A program made the position numbers and the translations under genes. Positions 32,621-47,100 of a stretch of DNA of 64,000 nt are shown here, piece after piece. The DNA is from Opisthorchis felineus (Eukaryota > Platyhelminthes > Trematoda > Opisthorchiida > Opisthorchiidae). Below the pieces are notes generated by a model that worked only from the letters and a program-made list of their open reading frames with translations, did not search any database and was not told the origin of the DNA. Numbering within the stretch: position 1 is the first letter of the stretch; each line of letters begins with the position of its first letter. The stretch is taken from contig SJOL01001501.1 in the NCBI GenBank assembly GCA_004794785.1, positions 43,896 to 107,895 of the forward strand, read 5' to 3'.

Positions 32621-34400
32621 TCCATATAAGTGCACCTCCATATTCTGAACGCCTGCATTCGGATGGAACTCTAGCATTTTCAAGACCATAATGGAGATAG
32701 AGAATACGGGAGTTTTACCAAAACGGTGAGATGATTAAAGCTGGTGGATACATGGACTGTGTGCTCACGCTTCGGAGATCTTAAGAAGACGCGGGTTTAG
32801 AAGACGAAAACCTCAAATTCAGGTGTCCAACCAACTTCTCGGCATATGGTTGAACGATTTCTGTCAATCAATAACTAGTATCCACCAATGGCAAGGCACA
32901 CGTGTAGTGTTTCGGTCTGAGTCCCACCCGAGAGCAATACGTGCTTTTTCTCCTTGGAACATCTATCGCCTGTGCCTACGTGAACTGGTACAGATAGGTA
33001 CATGTATAGGTGTAGCTTACTTGACTGAAGCCAAGAGTAACCTGTGGGTCTGGCTGAGAATTCGGAATTGTGAACTTTTTAGGCTGCTGGGACGAAACAG
33101 TTATTAGCAAAAGCAGTTGAATTGTCCTCTTTAAAGGTGAGTTTCTGAGGCTATCCGTGTCTCGCCAGTGTGTTTGCGATAAGTTCTGACTCATCTGAGA
33201 TGCAATCTGACGGGAATATACGTGAAAACAATGTTTGGAGAGCGATTTGCCTCGTGGTTCTTAAATGTTTTGGCAATGATAGCCAGCACATAGCCAGCCT
33301 GCATCTGTTTATTTTCGTCTTTAAAATTTCCGAGACAATGTCATCGTTACAGTCGAGTTCTCTCGCTAGTAACTTGATTAGCTTCAATGGAATGATGAGT
33401 TCGCGTCATCTTGATATCAGGTAAACCATGTGTTAATGTTAAACGATACAAGCTACCACTCTACTGTTTCACCGCAAAATTTGTTTGCCCACCGTGTAAT
33501 GTGTTCTCGATAAGCATACTGTTATCACAGGATTATTCACCCTTACCATTCGCCGCAGCAGTCCCCCTGAGGGAGCTAGCAGATGTCTATTGAACTTTGT
33601 GTTCATCGAGGAGCTGCTTCCTTTTCTCCCACGAATTCCACAGTTTTTCTCACCTGAAGCTACTTTTGTCCCGAATAAGGGCAACTAGTCCGACGGCCTA
33701 TTGAAAATTCACCGGAAAATTCGAAACGACGATTCCGGGTGACGTGAATTACGGGACAATCTGAGACGTCCTATTCACGCAGAACAATGGTTCCAGACTG
33801 AAAATGAAAAGGTGATTATGCTACCCGTCACATCCGGGTGGGAGACGCAGTGAACAATTTGTCCCCTCCAGTTGGCGAATCATTTGGAGTCATTAATTAT
33901 ATCGTACCGTGTTGTTGTGATAAATCCTTGTAACAATGAAGGGTGTGCCGAATGCCGGTGGGAAAAAGGTACAAGCAGGTAACATTTTAGGTCCAGGTAG
34001 ATTTTTGGTCCATCCGTAGTTGGTCAATAAACGGTCATAGCCTAAATAGGACGTTGTTCCTTAAAGGTTATGCAAAATATAATTTACAAAATACAATATC
34101 GAAAACGTGGCTTAGCAACTGTTCGCGACTAGACCAGAGGCAGACATTTCAGTAGGAGCTATTTTCTGGAAGGTGTATGAGATTTGCCGGTTGATGTTAG
34201 TAGTAGATGTCCATGTTAGATGACACCACTTGTACACAGACATTTGAAAATGAATGAAGATATCAATGGGTTCGTATTAGAAAACGATATGTGAACAAAT
34301 GAAACTTTTGAAGTAGGTGAGCAGAAGCAAATCTGGTCATCTAGTGAGCGAAAGCTTCCATTTGTCGTGACAAACTGTTGTTTAGGGATATATATATATA
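32621..34400. other. Intergenic, no recognised gene
   Basis: Short open frames on both strands (for example 33151-33387 minus, RELDCNDDIVSEILKTKINR) have no secure family. The segment ends in a TA tract at the gap. Confidence 0.6.
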
Positions 34401-35160
34401 NNNNNNNNNNNNNNNNNNNNNNNNNNNNNNNNNNNNNNNNNNNNNNNNNNNNNNNNNNNNNNNNNNNNNNNNNNNNNNNNNNNNNNNNNNNNNNNNNNNN
34501 NNNNNNNNNNNNNNNNNNNNNNNNNNNNNNNNNNNNNNNNNNNNNNNNNNNNNNNNNNNNNNNNNNNNNNNNNNNNNNNNNNNNNNNNNNNNNNNNNNNN
34601 NNNNNNNNNNNNNNNNNNNNNNNNNNNNNNNNNNNNNNNNNNNNNNNNNNNNNNNNNNNNNNNNNNNNNNNNNNNNNNNNNNNNNNNNNNNNNNNNNNNN
34701 NNNNNNNNNNNNNNNNNNNNNNNNNNNNNNNNNNNNNNNNNNNNNNNNNNNNNNNNNNNNNNNNNNNNNNNNNNNNNNNNNNNNNNNNNNNNNNNNNNNN
34801 NNNNNNNNNNNNNNNNNNNNNNNNNNNNNNNNNNNNNNNNNNNNNNNNNNNNNNNNNNNNNNNNNNNNNNNNNNNNNNNNNNNNNNNNNNNNNNNNNNNN
34901 NNNNNNNNNNNNNNNNNNNNNNNNNNNNNNNNNNNNNNNNNNNNNNNNNNNNNNNNNNNNNNNNNNNNNNNNNNNNNNNNNNNNNNNNNNNNNNNNNNNN
35001 NNNNNNNNNNNNNNNNNNNNNNNNNNNNNNNNNNNNNNNNNNNNNNNNNNNNNNNNNNNNNNNNNNNNNNNNNNNNNNNNNNNNNNNNNNNNNNNNNNNN
35101 NNNNNNNNNNNNNNNNNNNNNNNNNNNNNNNNNNNNNNNNNNNNNNNNNNNNNNNNNNNN
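34401..35160. other. Assembly gap (760 N)
   Basis: An unbroken run of N directly after a TATATATATA tract, so the break probably arose at a microsatellite. The long X-filled frames across it are meaningless. Confidence 0.99.
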
Positions 35161-38100
35161 CTGGAATGAATTTAATATAGGCGGTGATCATCGAGTCATG
35201 AGGTTTTGTTTTGTCACCAAAGGCAGCTACTTGTATTCTTGAGAAGCGTCAGAATTCCATGAACAATTATTATCTGTTGTTTCCGATTTTCTTGCACGTC
35301 GACTGAAGGCCTTGGCTTGCTGTTTCTCCACAGTTTCACTAATTTTAAACCAAATGTGTTTTCAGGTAACTGTGCGAGTTGCTGTCGTAACATAAGATGA
35401 ACAGATGAGAACGCGAAAGGCGCTTCACATAAATGGGTAAAACAAAACATTCTGACCAATACTGGTGAGTGCGAAATAACAGAAAATCTTATGCCCGGTA
35501 GTTACATATGAAAGTAGCACGCAAGAAGGTGCATTTAGGATGTTCCTTTTAGCGTGCTCCCTTTGCCCAATTACCGAAAACAATTTTGTGGAGAAGTAAA
35601 TGAAGTTGAAACCACTTTGATAGCGTGAATTTCAAATTATGTTCAAAACGGACGTACGTCTACCTTCCGTAATTCTACTCTTCAACAAAACTACGGGATT
35701 AGTGTTTAGGCATGGTTTTGGAGATAAATTCACCTACTGTTATCCGAAACCCTGGTTATATGTATTTATATTAAGTACAGTGTCTTTTGTATCGTCAAAG
35801 GAATAATTTGAGCCAAATAGGTTATTCTCAATGCGGACTGAAAGACACAAAGGTAATTGCATTACGCGTTCATGCATGACAGACGGTAACTTCTAGTTGT
35901 GTCGGGTAGCTTAAGAACGTATCAGTGTGAATTGACTTTGAATAAGTGTCTGTGTGCTGATTTCCCATTTCATACTTTGGATGATACGTTACACAGACAA
36001 CAGGACTTCTGACCTCTTCACGTTTCTCTCTTTGATTACTTCCAAACTGGTTCTTTCTGATGAGCGTCAGAGCCTACCGCGTCAAAATGGAGGCGGACCG
36101 ATTGTTCCGCGATCTTCTCTCAATGAGGATGATTTGACTAGTCGGTGATGGAATCTGTGACATTTTTTACGCTGCGCGTGAGTAACTAAATGAAACCAGA
36201 ATGAGATCACTTCAGAGTAGTTATTCAAAACCTGTATCGTGCACCTCTACTAGCAAGGGACGGATCGGCGCGGGCGTCAATGGCTTGCTGTCTGAGAGGC
36301 AGAACATTTTCCAAAGTCTAATGGGAACAATAACGTATTGTGTTGTGAATCGAACAGCCGTAGAAATGGATTTCACTGAGAATTTTGCCTCTGGTTAGAC
36401 CCAGCCTCGTTCGCTCTATGCAAGAATTTCTGGCGTTACTCGTTTCAGTTATCCTTCCTGTTACCAAGACCCGTAAAACACAGAGAAGCTTGTAATCGTA
36501 CTTAAGTTTATTTTGAATGACACTGAAATTTATAATTCGTCGTACCGACCATGAAAACCCGAATGTGATCGCTTTATAGGTTGGTGATAAAGCGTATAGA
36601 AACGTTACACTGTAAGAGCTCAAAAGATAAACTGAGTTTGTCAGAAGGGTTTCGAAGTTTACCTAAACCCAGAAGTTGCGGAAAACCAGGATCCGAAAAC
36701 AGCGGGACAATGAGTGAAATTTTCGACGTACTTCTAATGTTACCGGTGGATCCAGTGAAAAAAGGTTGCAAAAAGACATTTTCTGGCTGACAGTTAACAG
36801 AAAAAGGAGGTGAACCATTGTGTGAGGTTTCTGTGGTGTTTTCTAAAGGAAGAAGGTAGTCCACTGGGACACCAAAGAATGTAGAAGAAAAACTACCCCA
36901 TCCTACCTTATGAAACAGGCCTTTCCTGTCTGTGCTATTGGAAGCGGATCGAAATTCCGAGGATAAAGTTTAATTTAACTAGACTCGGGATATTTGCTAA
37001 AACGGAGGGAGTAAGCTAGCGTTATCTAGATCGACAAAGGTTTGTAAAAGCAGGGATTCTTTTGATGCTCAGCAGCATGGATACCAATCAGCCAAGTGCA
37101 CTCTCTAGGAGAATATAGCGTTCCACGAAATGGCTCACACATGAAAGTCAACTGTTTCCTTCCAGGGTGTTCACGGCTTTGTTAACCGAAGTGATTTTGC
37201 CACCCATGAGAAGTTGTCCGTCTGACTACTTACTGAAAAGTGGAGATGAAAACCACGTATCAAAGGCAGAGACAGTGATTTTTTATGTTTAGGTAAATTG
37301 TCGATTAACTCAACTGTACCGCCAAATTCTACAAATGATACTATTCAAGGAGAGGTAACTGACATTCGTGTTACAAGGTGCCACCTCAGGAACTACCCAA
37401 ACGTACGTAGATTCATGACATAGACTGTATTTGAGGCAGATCTTGGGTTAATTTTAAAAAATATGCGGGTTTCTGTCGCCAGTCGATGCCCATCAAGAAT
37501 AAAAAGATTGTTTGTACTCAGCTAAGTTTTAGAGTGTATGAAGATTTCGGTGGCTTGAAAATTAGTTACAAACCGACTACACCCAAAAATTACGTGAACA
37601 AAAGCTTGCTGAGCAACCAGGATGTTTGCTCTGTAGTAATGAAAATTTCTGACGACTAGGGAAACTTGGTAGTCCATGCACTAGTTTAGGATACAAAATT
37701 GGCAAAAATAAGTTACTTTGCAAAGAAAAAACCCCCACAGAAAAACAAAGTAATTTGAAGCTTTTAGCCGCCTAGGACATCAGAGAAATTACCTACCTAA
37801 GGTAGCCCATGCCCATAGTAAAAAAACATTTGTTTCTGAACAATGGTCTCTTGTAGGGGAGTGCTGTACTCACTTTCCTGCAATATAGTGCCCAAGGTTT
37901 GAAGCGAAATTAAGGAACCCAGAAAGAACCACGCAGAATTGCTCGCACATTTCAACTTCCACTTAACTTCTGCTGTCCACTGGATTGATATTCACCTGTG
38001 GTTCGTTACAAACACTTGCAAACTGGTTCTCACGGAAGTCCTGCCGCACTAGTGGACGAGGTGGGTTTCTCGGTGTTTGAAAAAGAAGCTTAAACTCAAC

Positions 38101-38758
38101 TGGGCTCAAAAGTGAAGCCGAGGTCTCGACGTTTGCAGACGCCTCGGAAGCCTAAGAAATAGCCATACATTCACCCTTCAATTGCGTGAAAACAGCAGCT
38201 GCCTGAAGTGATACGACACAGGCATCCATCCCATTCAACGTCATTTGTTCGGGACGTATCAGGATTGCCTGTAAAACTGTTGATATTCTGGTGTTCACTT
38301 ACTTTTGTTTCTAGTTTTGGTGTAAAAGCACTATAGAGGCCTGATATACAGGCACCTGGTTATCGCTGTCGTGATGTACCTATCACGGTAGCTATTCACA
38401 TAATTAGGGCAGGGCTGGTGATACAATTTTTGGTTTGCTGACTTCAGGAGCGTCACATGTTTGGTTGTCAGTCCAAGAGTTTAACCGGGTAGAACCACTA
38501 GCACGATGTGTTTTACAGTGACGTATCTCATTTACCGTGGTTTCTTCAGGAAATTTATTTGCCAGTCACAGTTTTCCCCCACCTTGTTTTTTTCACACCT
38601 ATGAATTTGGTTGCACTTCCCATTTCCCACTTTTACGCGTCGGTTGAATTGGTTCGTATTCACTTCGGAGACTAGGCGTCTGTATGTCATACGAAAATAA
38701 AGAAGCTTTGTAACTTCTGTCGGTTACATTTTTCTGCATGCCTGCTCCAAACTTTTAG
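35161..38758. other. Intergenic, no recognised gene
   Basis: I see no gene, recognisable repeat or RNA here. All open frames are under 105 codons and none shows a domain. Confidence 0.6.
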
Positions 38759-38842
38759 GCAGGACCAATGTTTTGATGTGCTGTAAACAAATGTTTGATG
38801 GAAATTGTGAATGTTCGTGCTTTGGTGATGAAAACTGCATAG
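38759..38842 (+). CDS. Speculative cysteine-rich exon
   Basis: An 84-base block lies between a CTCCAAACTTTTAG acceptor and a consensus GTACGT donor at 38843. Both ends are phase 1. It encodes RTNVLMCCKQMFDGNCECSC followed by FGDENCI, with six cysteines in 28 residues. Phase 1-1 exons rich in cysteine are typical of extracellular modules such as EGF-like or related domains (family knowledge). No neighbouring exons were found, so it may be chance. Confidence 0.2.
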
Positions 38843-40189
38843 GTACGTGTTTTCCACTAGGAACTGTCATAGTCGTCAGCATGTATCGGTACGGACGGGA
38901 TTGTAGCGGCCTCTTTTTCAATAGAAATGTCAGAAGTATTGTATGCGGACGCCGCTGTTGTGAGGATGGCTGCGCGTGCGTATTGCGTACTTCTGTCGTT
39001 TTTAAAAAAATTAGAATTGTTTGCTTAACTCGAATACGATGTATGCGGAACAAGAATGTGGCAGGACAATTTTCGCGAGGCGAACAACGGGTAGAAGGAA
39101 AATATTTGAGATATGGAATTTCGTCTCATATTTAGTAGACAAATGTATGAATATCATCAGGAAGATTTTTAGTAACAGCAACTTTCAAGAAATCTAAAGG
39201 AAACAAATTAGCTTTCGAGTGTACGTGCAAAACTTTCCTGCTCATTTATCCCCGGTGCTCACCTGGAGCACGTGGGATCAGTTCAGTAAAATCTATCAAA
39301 CCTAAGCAGGTTCTCTATTGGATCAGTGTTGTGAGTCTAGGCACAACTGATCAAACTTCTGTGAGGTTCAATAAATGCATATTTACTTTCTTTGCTTTGC
39401 CTGAGCTGTCCCGGAATTTGTGAACTGTCTAGAAACGACCGTGGAACACAAGGTAATGGAGGGGCTCGCTTTCGACGTTTCGCTGACGGCCAGATACAAC
39501 GCAAAACAAAACGGGTTGTGAAAATAACAGTTGATTGTATACTGGCTGGTCAATGGTTACAGGTATACCAACTAGTCACTGTGGAGATCTGTGTTCCAAC
39601 AAACCAATCACTCATGGTAGTGTCAATTTTCCGATCTGGGATGGTTCCAAACATACCGAAAGTTTGATACACAGTTTGTGTGAACAAAGTTTTAGCTTGT
39701 AATTTCTGACAACAACTGCGTCGTCATTCGACAGCACGTGATTTCCCACTAGGTTGACCTAAATCACAATGTTCCGGACAGAAACCACGACCGCTGTTCA
39801 CCTGGTGGTTGGATCCACCGCGCGGACAACAATGCCCAATATCACTTCACTTTTTACTTGAGAGGCGTATATGGCCAATTTTCAACATGAGAGACGCCTT
39901 GTTGAGAGGGATGCCCAGTTGTCAGGCCCCAGTGAAGCTGTGCCCACATAAGTGGATACTACGGATCAGCAATTCATTCTCTGGGCGATAAATTACAAAC
40001 AGTCTAAAGGTGAAACTGCTAAAAAATTGGGCGGAATTTAAGTTTGAATAAGTTGGTGAGTAAAAGGCTGCGTGATGAATTCATCTCGTACACTCTCTTC
40101 CACCGTATCAAATGCAATGCAGTATAACATACATGATATAATACACCATGCAACATTCATATTATTCCAAAGCAACATGACCTATTATT
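38843..40189. other. Intergenic, no recognised gene
   Basis: Open frames at 39392-39667 and elsewhere show no recognisable domain. No repeat was identified. Confidence 0.55.
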
Positions 40190-41000
40190 GAAACCAAAAC
40201 AGCTTCCGAGTGGCCATTTTGTCTATCCGAGCGCAGAGGACAGGCTTAAGACGATCATTCAGTATGGTCTCATGGAGCCCCAAACTTTGAGGTCGGTAAG
40301 TCAAATTCAACTCTGTGACTTGTACCGATTGGAAGGCTAGCGATCGACGGTTTGACACTGCTTTTAATCAGCGGTGGTTTAGGGTTACCTGACGTTATAC
40401 GGATTTTTGGGGGCATCTGCTCACTTGCTGGCGTTTCAAGCCTTTTCTCAGTTCTGCCGATGTGCTTATTACCTCAACTACAGGTGAAAAATGCAGTGAG
40501 TTGTGGAGTGAACTGAATTTGGCATTTTGATTGGTGGCGGTGGCATAGCCCGTGTATATGCCTTTGCACAGAAATAAGCTGCATTGTAAGTCTGGTGCAG
40601 AGATACGTTTAGTGTCCGTTTAAATAGGCCAAAGATATGGCCACCAGTGTAAAAAAACATCACTACATACATTTTCAGTAGTGTGAGTGACACGTTCGGT
40701 TCATAAACTGGAGCGGGATGCTCTTCGATGAAGCGGTCAGGGTAGTTATTCGACCGCAGTACACTTGTCAGAAATTCAGATTCTTCCGCCAGTGTAGCAG
40801 AAGTGCAGCTCTCTATCTGTATAGAATAAGCTCGACACCAACGAATGTCTATGTCGTAAATGAGAGAAAAGTGTAATTCAGATATTGACCAGTCCACTTA
40901 GTTTTTTGATATACAAAGCGAGACAACAACGTTGGTATTTCAGGTGATCAAAATGGGAAGTCTGATATTCTAGTTAAATTCAGACGCGCATAAAGAGTTC
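40190..41000 (-). pseudogene. Penelope-like element relic: RT C-terminus, linker and GIY-YIG remnant
   Basis: Read on the minus strand, the order is TKWTGQYLNYTFLSF (about 40910-40870), then after a frame change ATLAEESEFLTSVLRSNNYPDRFIEEH (about 40800-40715, described by its SVLRSNxYPDRFIE core), a VSLTLLKMYVVMFF strand, and SVHSTTHCIFHL. After another frame change the remnant is CS(stop)GNKHIGRTEKRLE (about 40485-40440), where a C-x-C/YIGRTE pattern marks the GIY-YIG endonuclease of PLEs. Further downstream, TSHRVEF and RLKPVLCARI match the domain's C-terminal tail. Stops and frame changes show it is dead. The RT catalytic core is not present upstream in recognisable form. Confidence 0.85.
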
Positions 41001-41154
41001 TTTGTAGAGTTCTAAAAACAAAGAGCGGGTGTTCAGGCTGTCTTTCACGTTTTTAATGGATAAAATATCATCTAAATATCTTTAGTACGAGGATTACTGT
41101 TGTATGCTGGCTTCTGCTGACTGCCCAAGTTTGTCCATGAGAATTCCAGCTACG

Positions 41155-41190
41155 GTATATATATATATATATAATATATATAATATATAT
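41155..41190. repeat. TA-rich microsatellite
   Basis: Interrupted TATATA tract with AATATATA breaks. Confidence 0.95.
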
Positions 41191-44100
41191 CGAAAGAGCA
41201 GATCAGAAGCTGAGTAGTGCGCGGAATGCTGCAAGGCAACACTACATCAGATACACAAGATCCAAGGTGGATTTCACGAAGTCGAACACAACTGGACACT
41301 CTCCTTGTCATTACGCCATCATAACCGTCATTCAACCGTTTTCTATGAAGCGTTGTCATGTATCTTGCGTGGACATCAACAGCTGACGCTCATAGTGAAT
41401 TAACCGATGTCCTCTCATGTTCAGATGTCCCGACTCCTAGAACTACACTACTGGACGCAGCTGTATGTCAGACTATATAGCCGACTCAAGTATGTCACGG
41501 TAAGGGGGGGCGGTAACTTTTCTAAAGCACGAGTGCTGAAGTACTTGTGAGTCAGGTGCGGGTAAAGGCTATCTTATATCATCAGAGTTACCTCACTGCT
41601 CCTTTGTCTATACCCTTATCCTGTATATAGAGATCAGCAATCGACAGAACCATCTAATCTGGAGCAATAAAACACACCAAGACCTATTACTTTTTACCCA
41701 CTAAATACCGCAGTGAACACAATGTTCTTTCAACAGAAAATATCTGCTTTTTGTATGATATTTTGACTGTTTGTCATTTATCACCAGGCTTTTTTAACAA
41801 GGATAATAATTCTCACCACACTTACAGTGGAGATATCTTCTTCAGCCATCCCCTTAGGTCTTCACTCAATGGAAATTTAAGGTGTTCTCATTCATCCTTC
41901 ATGTTCTTCTTGGCATTCGCCGTCGTATTTACTGAATAGTTTTTTGCTGAAAGTTCGGCCGACTACGCCACAGAACCAAGCCTTTTCGCATGACTGAAAT
42001 CACACTGCTTTCGCTATATTTTTCCCAGAGAATGAGCATTCATAACTTGTGGGATGCACTACACGTGTTTATGCCTTGCCTAAGAAAAACTGTCTTCCAG
42101 ATGTTAGATGTACAGTGGTGAATATAACTGGGCATGTGCCAGAGAGCATGAAGCATGGGGACTTTGTAACTATTCCACGTCACAAATTCGGGAATGGAAG
42201 CGATAAATCTTGACCTGAGAAATTTAGAACTTGTCTGGCATAATATCCTGAAAAACGCATATCTTACTCATGTATAGGAACAGTTTACTGCGAAAAAGTG
42301 TCCGTATAATTATTTCATGCAATGTGCCTACTTTAGTCTGGTAGTAACCTTGAAAAGTACACCTGAACTTTGATTCTCTCAGGAGTATTCTGAAGTATTC
42401 TGCACTGGTCAGTAATGCAATTTACTACCCCGAATGGGATTAAACCTAAGATCTTGTTCTGAGGGCTCTCATAATTATCTTCAAATTTTCCACAGCGCAC
42501 GACGGAAATTGGCTTGTTTAGAATATTACCATTTCAGGGTTTTTGAAAAAAATAGCCTTGTCATAGAAATATAGTAAAATGACCAAAAGCGGCTCTGAAA
42601 TATCTCGCTCACTCAAATAATCCAGTCAATGATTAATTAGTCTGCAAGCTAACACTGCCGTAATGAGTTTGGGGTGTATAATGCACTGTTTTGTTTTACT
42701 CCTATTTTGCACCTTTCCCAAAACTGGGAAGTTGACTGCAACTTGAAAATCACCCCGAGGTTGTGGTAGCAACAGAATAACAACTGAGTGGGGCGTTTTG
42801 AATAATCACCGACGATTTTTTCTTTTACTGCGGATTCTGGAGAAGTATACGCGAAACTTCTTTTTCTTAATGGAAGGGTGACATTGAATGAAGATCGAAG
42901 GACTTGTTCGTTCTAAATGCTGCAACAGGGAATTATCTAAACCACCTACCACTTGAAGATTTTTTAATAACTTCCCATTTACCTATTTTCTGGCACTAAT
43001 TCTACGCCAGATTTTGCTCTAGTTTATAAGTGATGAGGAGATTTTGAAGTTTCGTGCGAAATTCCATTCCACAGTTAGAAAAACCTAGGTGCTTTTCCGG
43101 AATCAATAGTGATGCGTGTCTCACAAAATGCCACTCACAGATAAACATTCAGACAAATAATAAAACCAAGTTAGGGCAGACAGTGTCAATTATCTGACTA
43201 GATCTCGATGAAATATCTAAGTAGTTTGAGCATGACTTCACAGGATAATAGGGTGTGTGACCAACTGAGCGGGTAAAAACATCCGACTGTCTAGCACGTC
43301 TGTTAATCCTTCTGATACACAGAAATTCCTATTCTCGCTAATCAAATTTGGATGAATCGACAAGAGCACCATAACGTCTCACTAAAGTCTGATCAGAAAA
43401 TTTCAGTCTATTACATTATCACACTAGAATGAGCCCGAAGAAATTCATTAAATTTGTCGCGTACCGATTTTTGAAACTGAGTTGCAGGCCATAAGCTGCA
43501 AAAGGAAATTCTGTCGTTTGCTGTCTACTTTCGCAGGAAGAATGGATTTGAAACTATCCAGGGTCACTGCAGCACAATATGAGAATCCTGGAGGGTTTGT
43601 CTTCGTGAAAAGAACAGTAGACTACTCTTGGAAGAGACAGGGAGACAGATGTGTTCACAGTATGTGTGAAGATGGCCTTTTCGCCATCTCAGCTAGTAGC
43701 TCACTGCAGATTGAATCAATCGACAGAATGAATCATGATCAGTCAATCTAGGAGTCGGTAGAAAAGGTCGGTGTATTCGTCCGAACTAACATGGTCTTTA
43801 AGAGTCACACGGAGTCAAGTTGTGACTTTCTGGCCAAATGATCACCCATGTTCGTGCAATAAGCGTCTGAATACATAGGTGAGGATTGCAAATATCTACT
43901 TCGGTGGACAACAACGTGCCATAACCAGTTTCAATTTAGTCTACCTGGGATATCATATCAAAGTTGCAACATCCTTTAAACCTACCTCCATGGTTCTTTC
44001 AAGGTTGTCGAAAGCGACCAGATACAGCACTTTAGCCAGTATCGGAGTCGTTGGCATAACTTTTTATTTATTTATTCAAAAGTGGTTTGTACACTCATCG

Positions 44101-47100
44101 GCATTCAGATGGCAAGAAAATCACATATTAATCCCACGTGACTTTCAAACACCGTATCAGCTCTGCCGAGCATTTCAACTTTTCTGTGTTAATTTCTGTC
44201 TTGATTGATCCCGGTTCACTCTGCCAGCTGATTTTACCTGTCCTGAGGCAGACGAAGAGCTACCGAAACGATAACCGTCGCCCATCCTTTGTCGTTCTTA
44301 ATGAGATCATGGGGTTTTCCAAAGAAATATTGTTCTCTACTTGGACGTAGGAACCTCTTTCAGTTGAACGCCATCGCACTGATTTTGCATTGATGTTCAG
44401 GATAAAGAGATAGCAACGTGTGTTTCGTAAGGTGGAGTTGATTGCTCTTCATCATATATACTTGGTTTGTACAAGCAACGAGCAACCGAACGAGTGCTGA
44501 TTCCAGGATCTGAAGACCACTTGTTTTTTTCCTATCTGCGGGCGAAACATTGCTACATGGTGTCCAGGTTGTGCACGGTAATCCAGTTTCGTTCAACAAT
44601 GAACGGCAGAAATGTCCTGGTGACGAGGATCGGACGATTACAGAACCGTTCATAATCAACAAATTTCCAGGAACGATCAATCTGTTTCGCAGCACCTTTT
44701 CAATCTGATTATGCGGTTATCTTTACTGCATTGCGGCCACAAGTTTCAAGCATTCATTGCACTGTAACTAAATCCTCACTTACTTTAATGTCACTCTCGT
44801 CTTCTATGGCCTGTAATTTACACAAACGGCTTTTTCCGTGGTCCCTTTGGTCATAATTTTGCGTCCTCACCATGTGTCCTCCGTGAGCTTCGAGTAACTT
44901 TCCATGTTACAATGAAAACGGCTTCAGTTGTAACGTAACACACAGTATGTGCTTAGCTTATCGTGTTCTTGTACACCGAATGCTCCAAATCCCTCATTAA
45001 CAGCGCCTCCATTTTGGTAATACAAACCTCAGCTGGATGGATGTGGGTAAAAAGTGAAGTATAACGGAGAGACAATGGGTCGTCACAAGTTAATGGATCT
45101 GACCCAGTATTAGAAACATCAAGATGACCAATCCAAACGTGATTATGTAGATGACTAGCGTGAAACAAAGGGCAACATCTGGGCGAAGTAAACGCAGCTA
45201 CGAAAACCAAAAACGATTTTTCAGAACATGAACTTGCTTTTTGTGGAAAAAGAAAACAAGGCGGACAAAATGGATGTACTCATTCGTCAAATAAACCTTA
45301 ATGACTGTCTGTCATCAAGTTACATCTACGACATTGGTGGAAAGAATGGGTCGGGTTTTACAAACAGAACAAAAACAACTGCTACTGATAACATTTTAAT
45401 TTTCAATGCCTTTTATGTGTCCGGTATTCATTGGTGAAGTCTTATTTTAAGCCTGTATACACAGATACCAGAGCATTATTTCAAGCATACAAAGTGCATG
45501 ATTCAACTAGAAGAACCGTTAACCGCTGAATTTATTTCACCATCAGCCTTCCTGTCCTTCATCTGGTGAGGCAAACAGGCTTGTAACGAAGGTGGATTGT
45601 ATCCTGGCGGAGGCAACACCGGTATCAAACTGATATTCTTTCCGCTCTAATTACCTGTTAACCCACCTAATTGGTCCACACGTATAGGTTTCTAAGCATT
45701 ATGCTAGGCTACTGTATCTAGGCCGATTTCCAATTCATTGCAGAATTGACCTTACTGCGACTGTCCACTGATTAAATTGCAGCTGATTCTAGTCATAGAG
45801 CTTCTATTGTTAACTTAGGGTAAGTACACTTTATTGATGTGTCTGGGATGGTTTCGTCGACAACATCTTGTCCAGAATGGTTTTGGTATGCCAAGCTGGA
45901 AAATATTCAACTTTCCAACACCGTCATGATCACTCTTGATGTCATGTTCAGTCCAGCGAAAGCTTTTGTGTAGCAGTGAAATTTCACCCGAATACTTGCT
46001 TGGTTGTAGAGTGGAGTTAGGTTTGCCAGTAGCTAGATTTGTCTCGGACCACTGTCCCTGTATTTTATATGCTCAGCTGTATAAACATTTATGTGGCTTC
46101 CATGTGCGAGTGGTCTTCCATATGATAGAAGACCCAAGGTCTTCGTTGAAAAGAAGATTACATCCCAAGCTATGAAAGCACCTTCCCGACATCTCATTAA
46201 ATTTAAACCCAGTATATAAAAATAACCAGAGAGACGAGGTAAATTTTAGGTTCGTTGGGCAAGCTAATGTGAAGTACACTCCGACTTGGATGTCGTTACG
46301 GTAGAGTCTCCATGCGCATTTTGCTGGGCTGAGACTACGCACTTTAAATATGGTGCCAAAGCGCAGTTTGTTATTTGAACCTCAGAGGTTGTATATGTTG
46401 GCATTTCCAGAATAAGGCGCGCTGGAACAAGATTATGCTGTGAGCCTGGGCATGGTTTGTACTTTGAACTGGCGGTGGCCTAATATGCGTCGAACGTTTA
46501 TGTCAACCCGGTATAAGTTGAAGTATAAGTTATTTGTGAGGTTCATCATCATACACAGTCCTACAGGTTAGAAGCTAGAATACCAGGACTTTGCCATTTT
46601 AACTCAGAAAATGCGTTACAAAGCTGAGTGCGAACGTTCGGGTGCGAAGCTTTTGCTTTCAGCTTTTTAATGTGGTGAATGAATTCACTGGTTTGTGGCC
46701 GCCTAAATAAGTGAACTCACTGAAGTATCCAGTGACTATCGGCTCAGTTTAAGTGTTCATGAATCATCCAGCTTTCAGCACTTGGGTTACCGGGTGCTAA
46801 GGTTAAGGAATTCAATGTTTTGGAAGCGGGTGTGTACTAAAAATGGATCTTCTTGACAAATTTGGTTTACAAAAAGCATTTTATGTCAGTTTGTTTGTGC
46901 GTCATGCTGGTTAATCTGACGCTAATTCAAAACCAGTTATCGGTAGTGGCTAAGGTTTTTGTCTATAAATAAAGCAGAGTACGACAGGTACATTTTGACA
47001 ATCTTGCGGGTGACGTTGTCTTGAAATTGTGATAACTGAAATATTAAATGTGTGGTCGTGAACCTACCTCTGCCCTTGGTTTACCAGACAAAGTTAATAA

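Noticed and set aside
34367..35242. Long frames across the N run
   Set aside because: They consist of unknown bases and carry no information.
44511..44570. CTGAAGA...GGGCGAAACATTG...GTGTC, hammerhead-like order
   Set aside because: The first box has an altered core base, stem II does not pair, and the flanks cannot form stem I.
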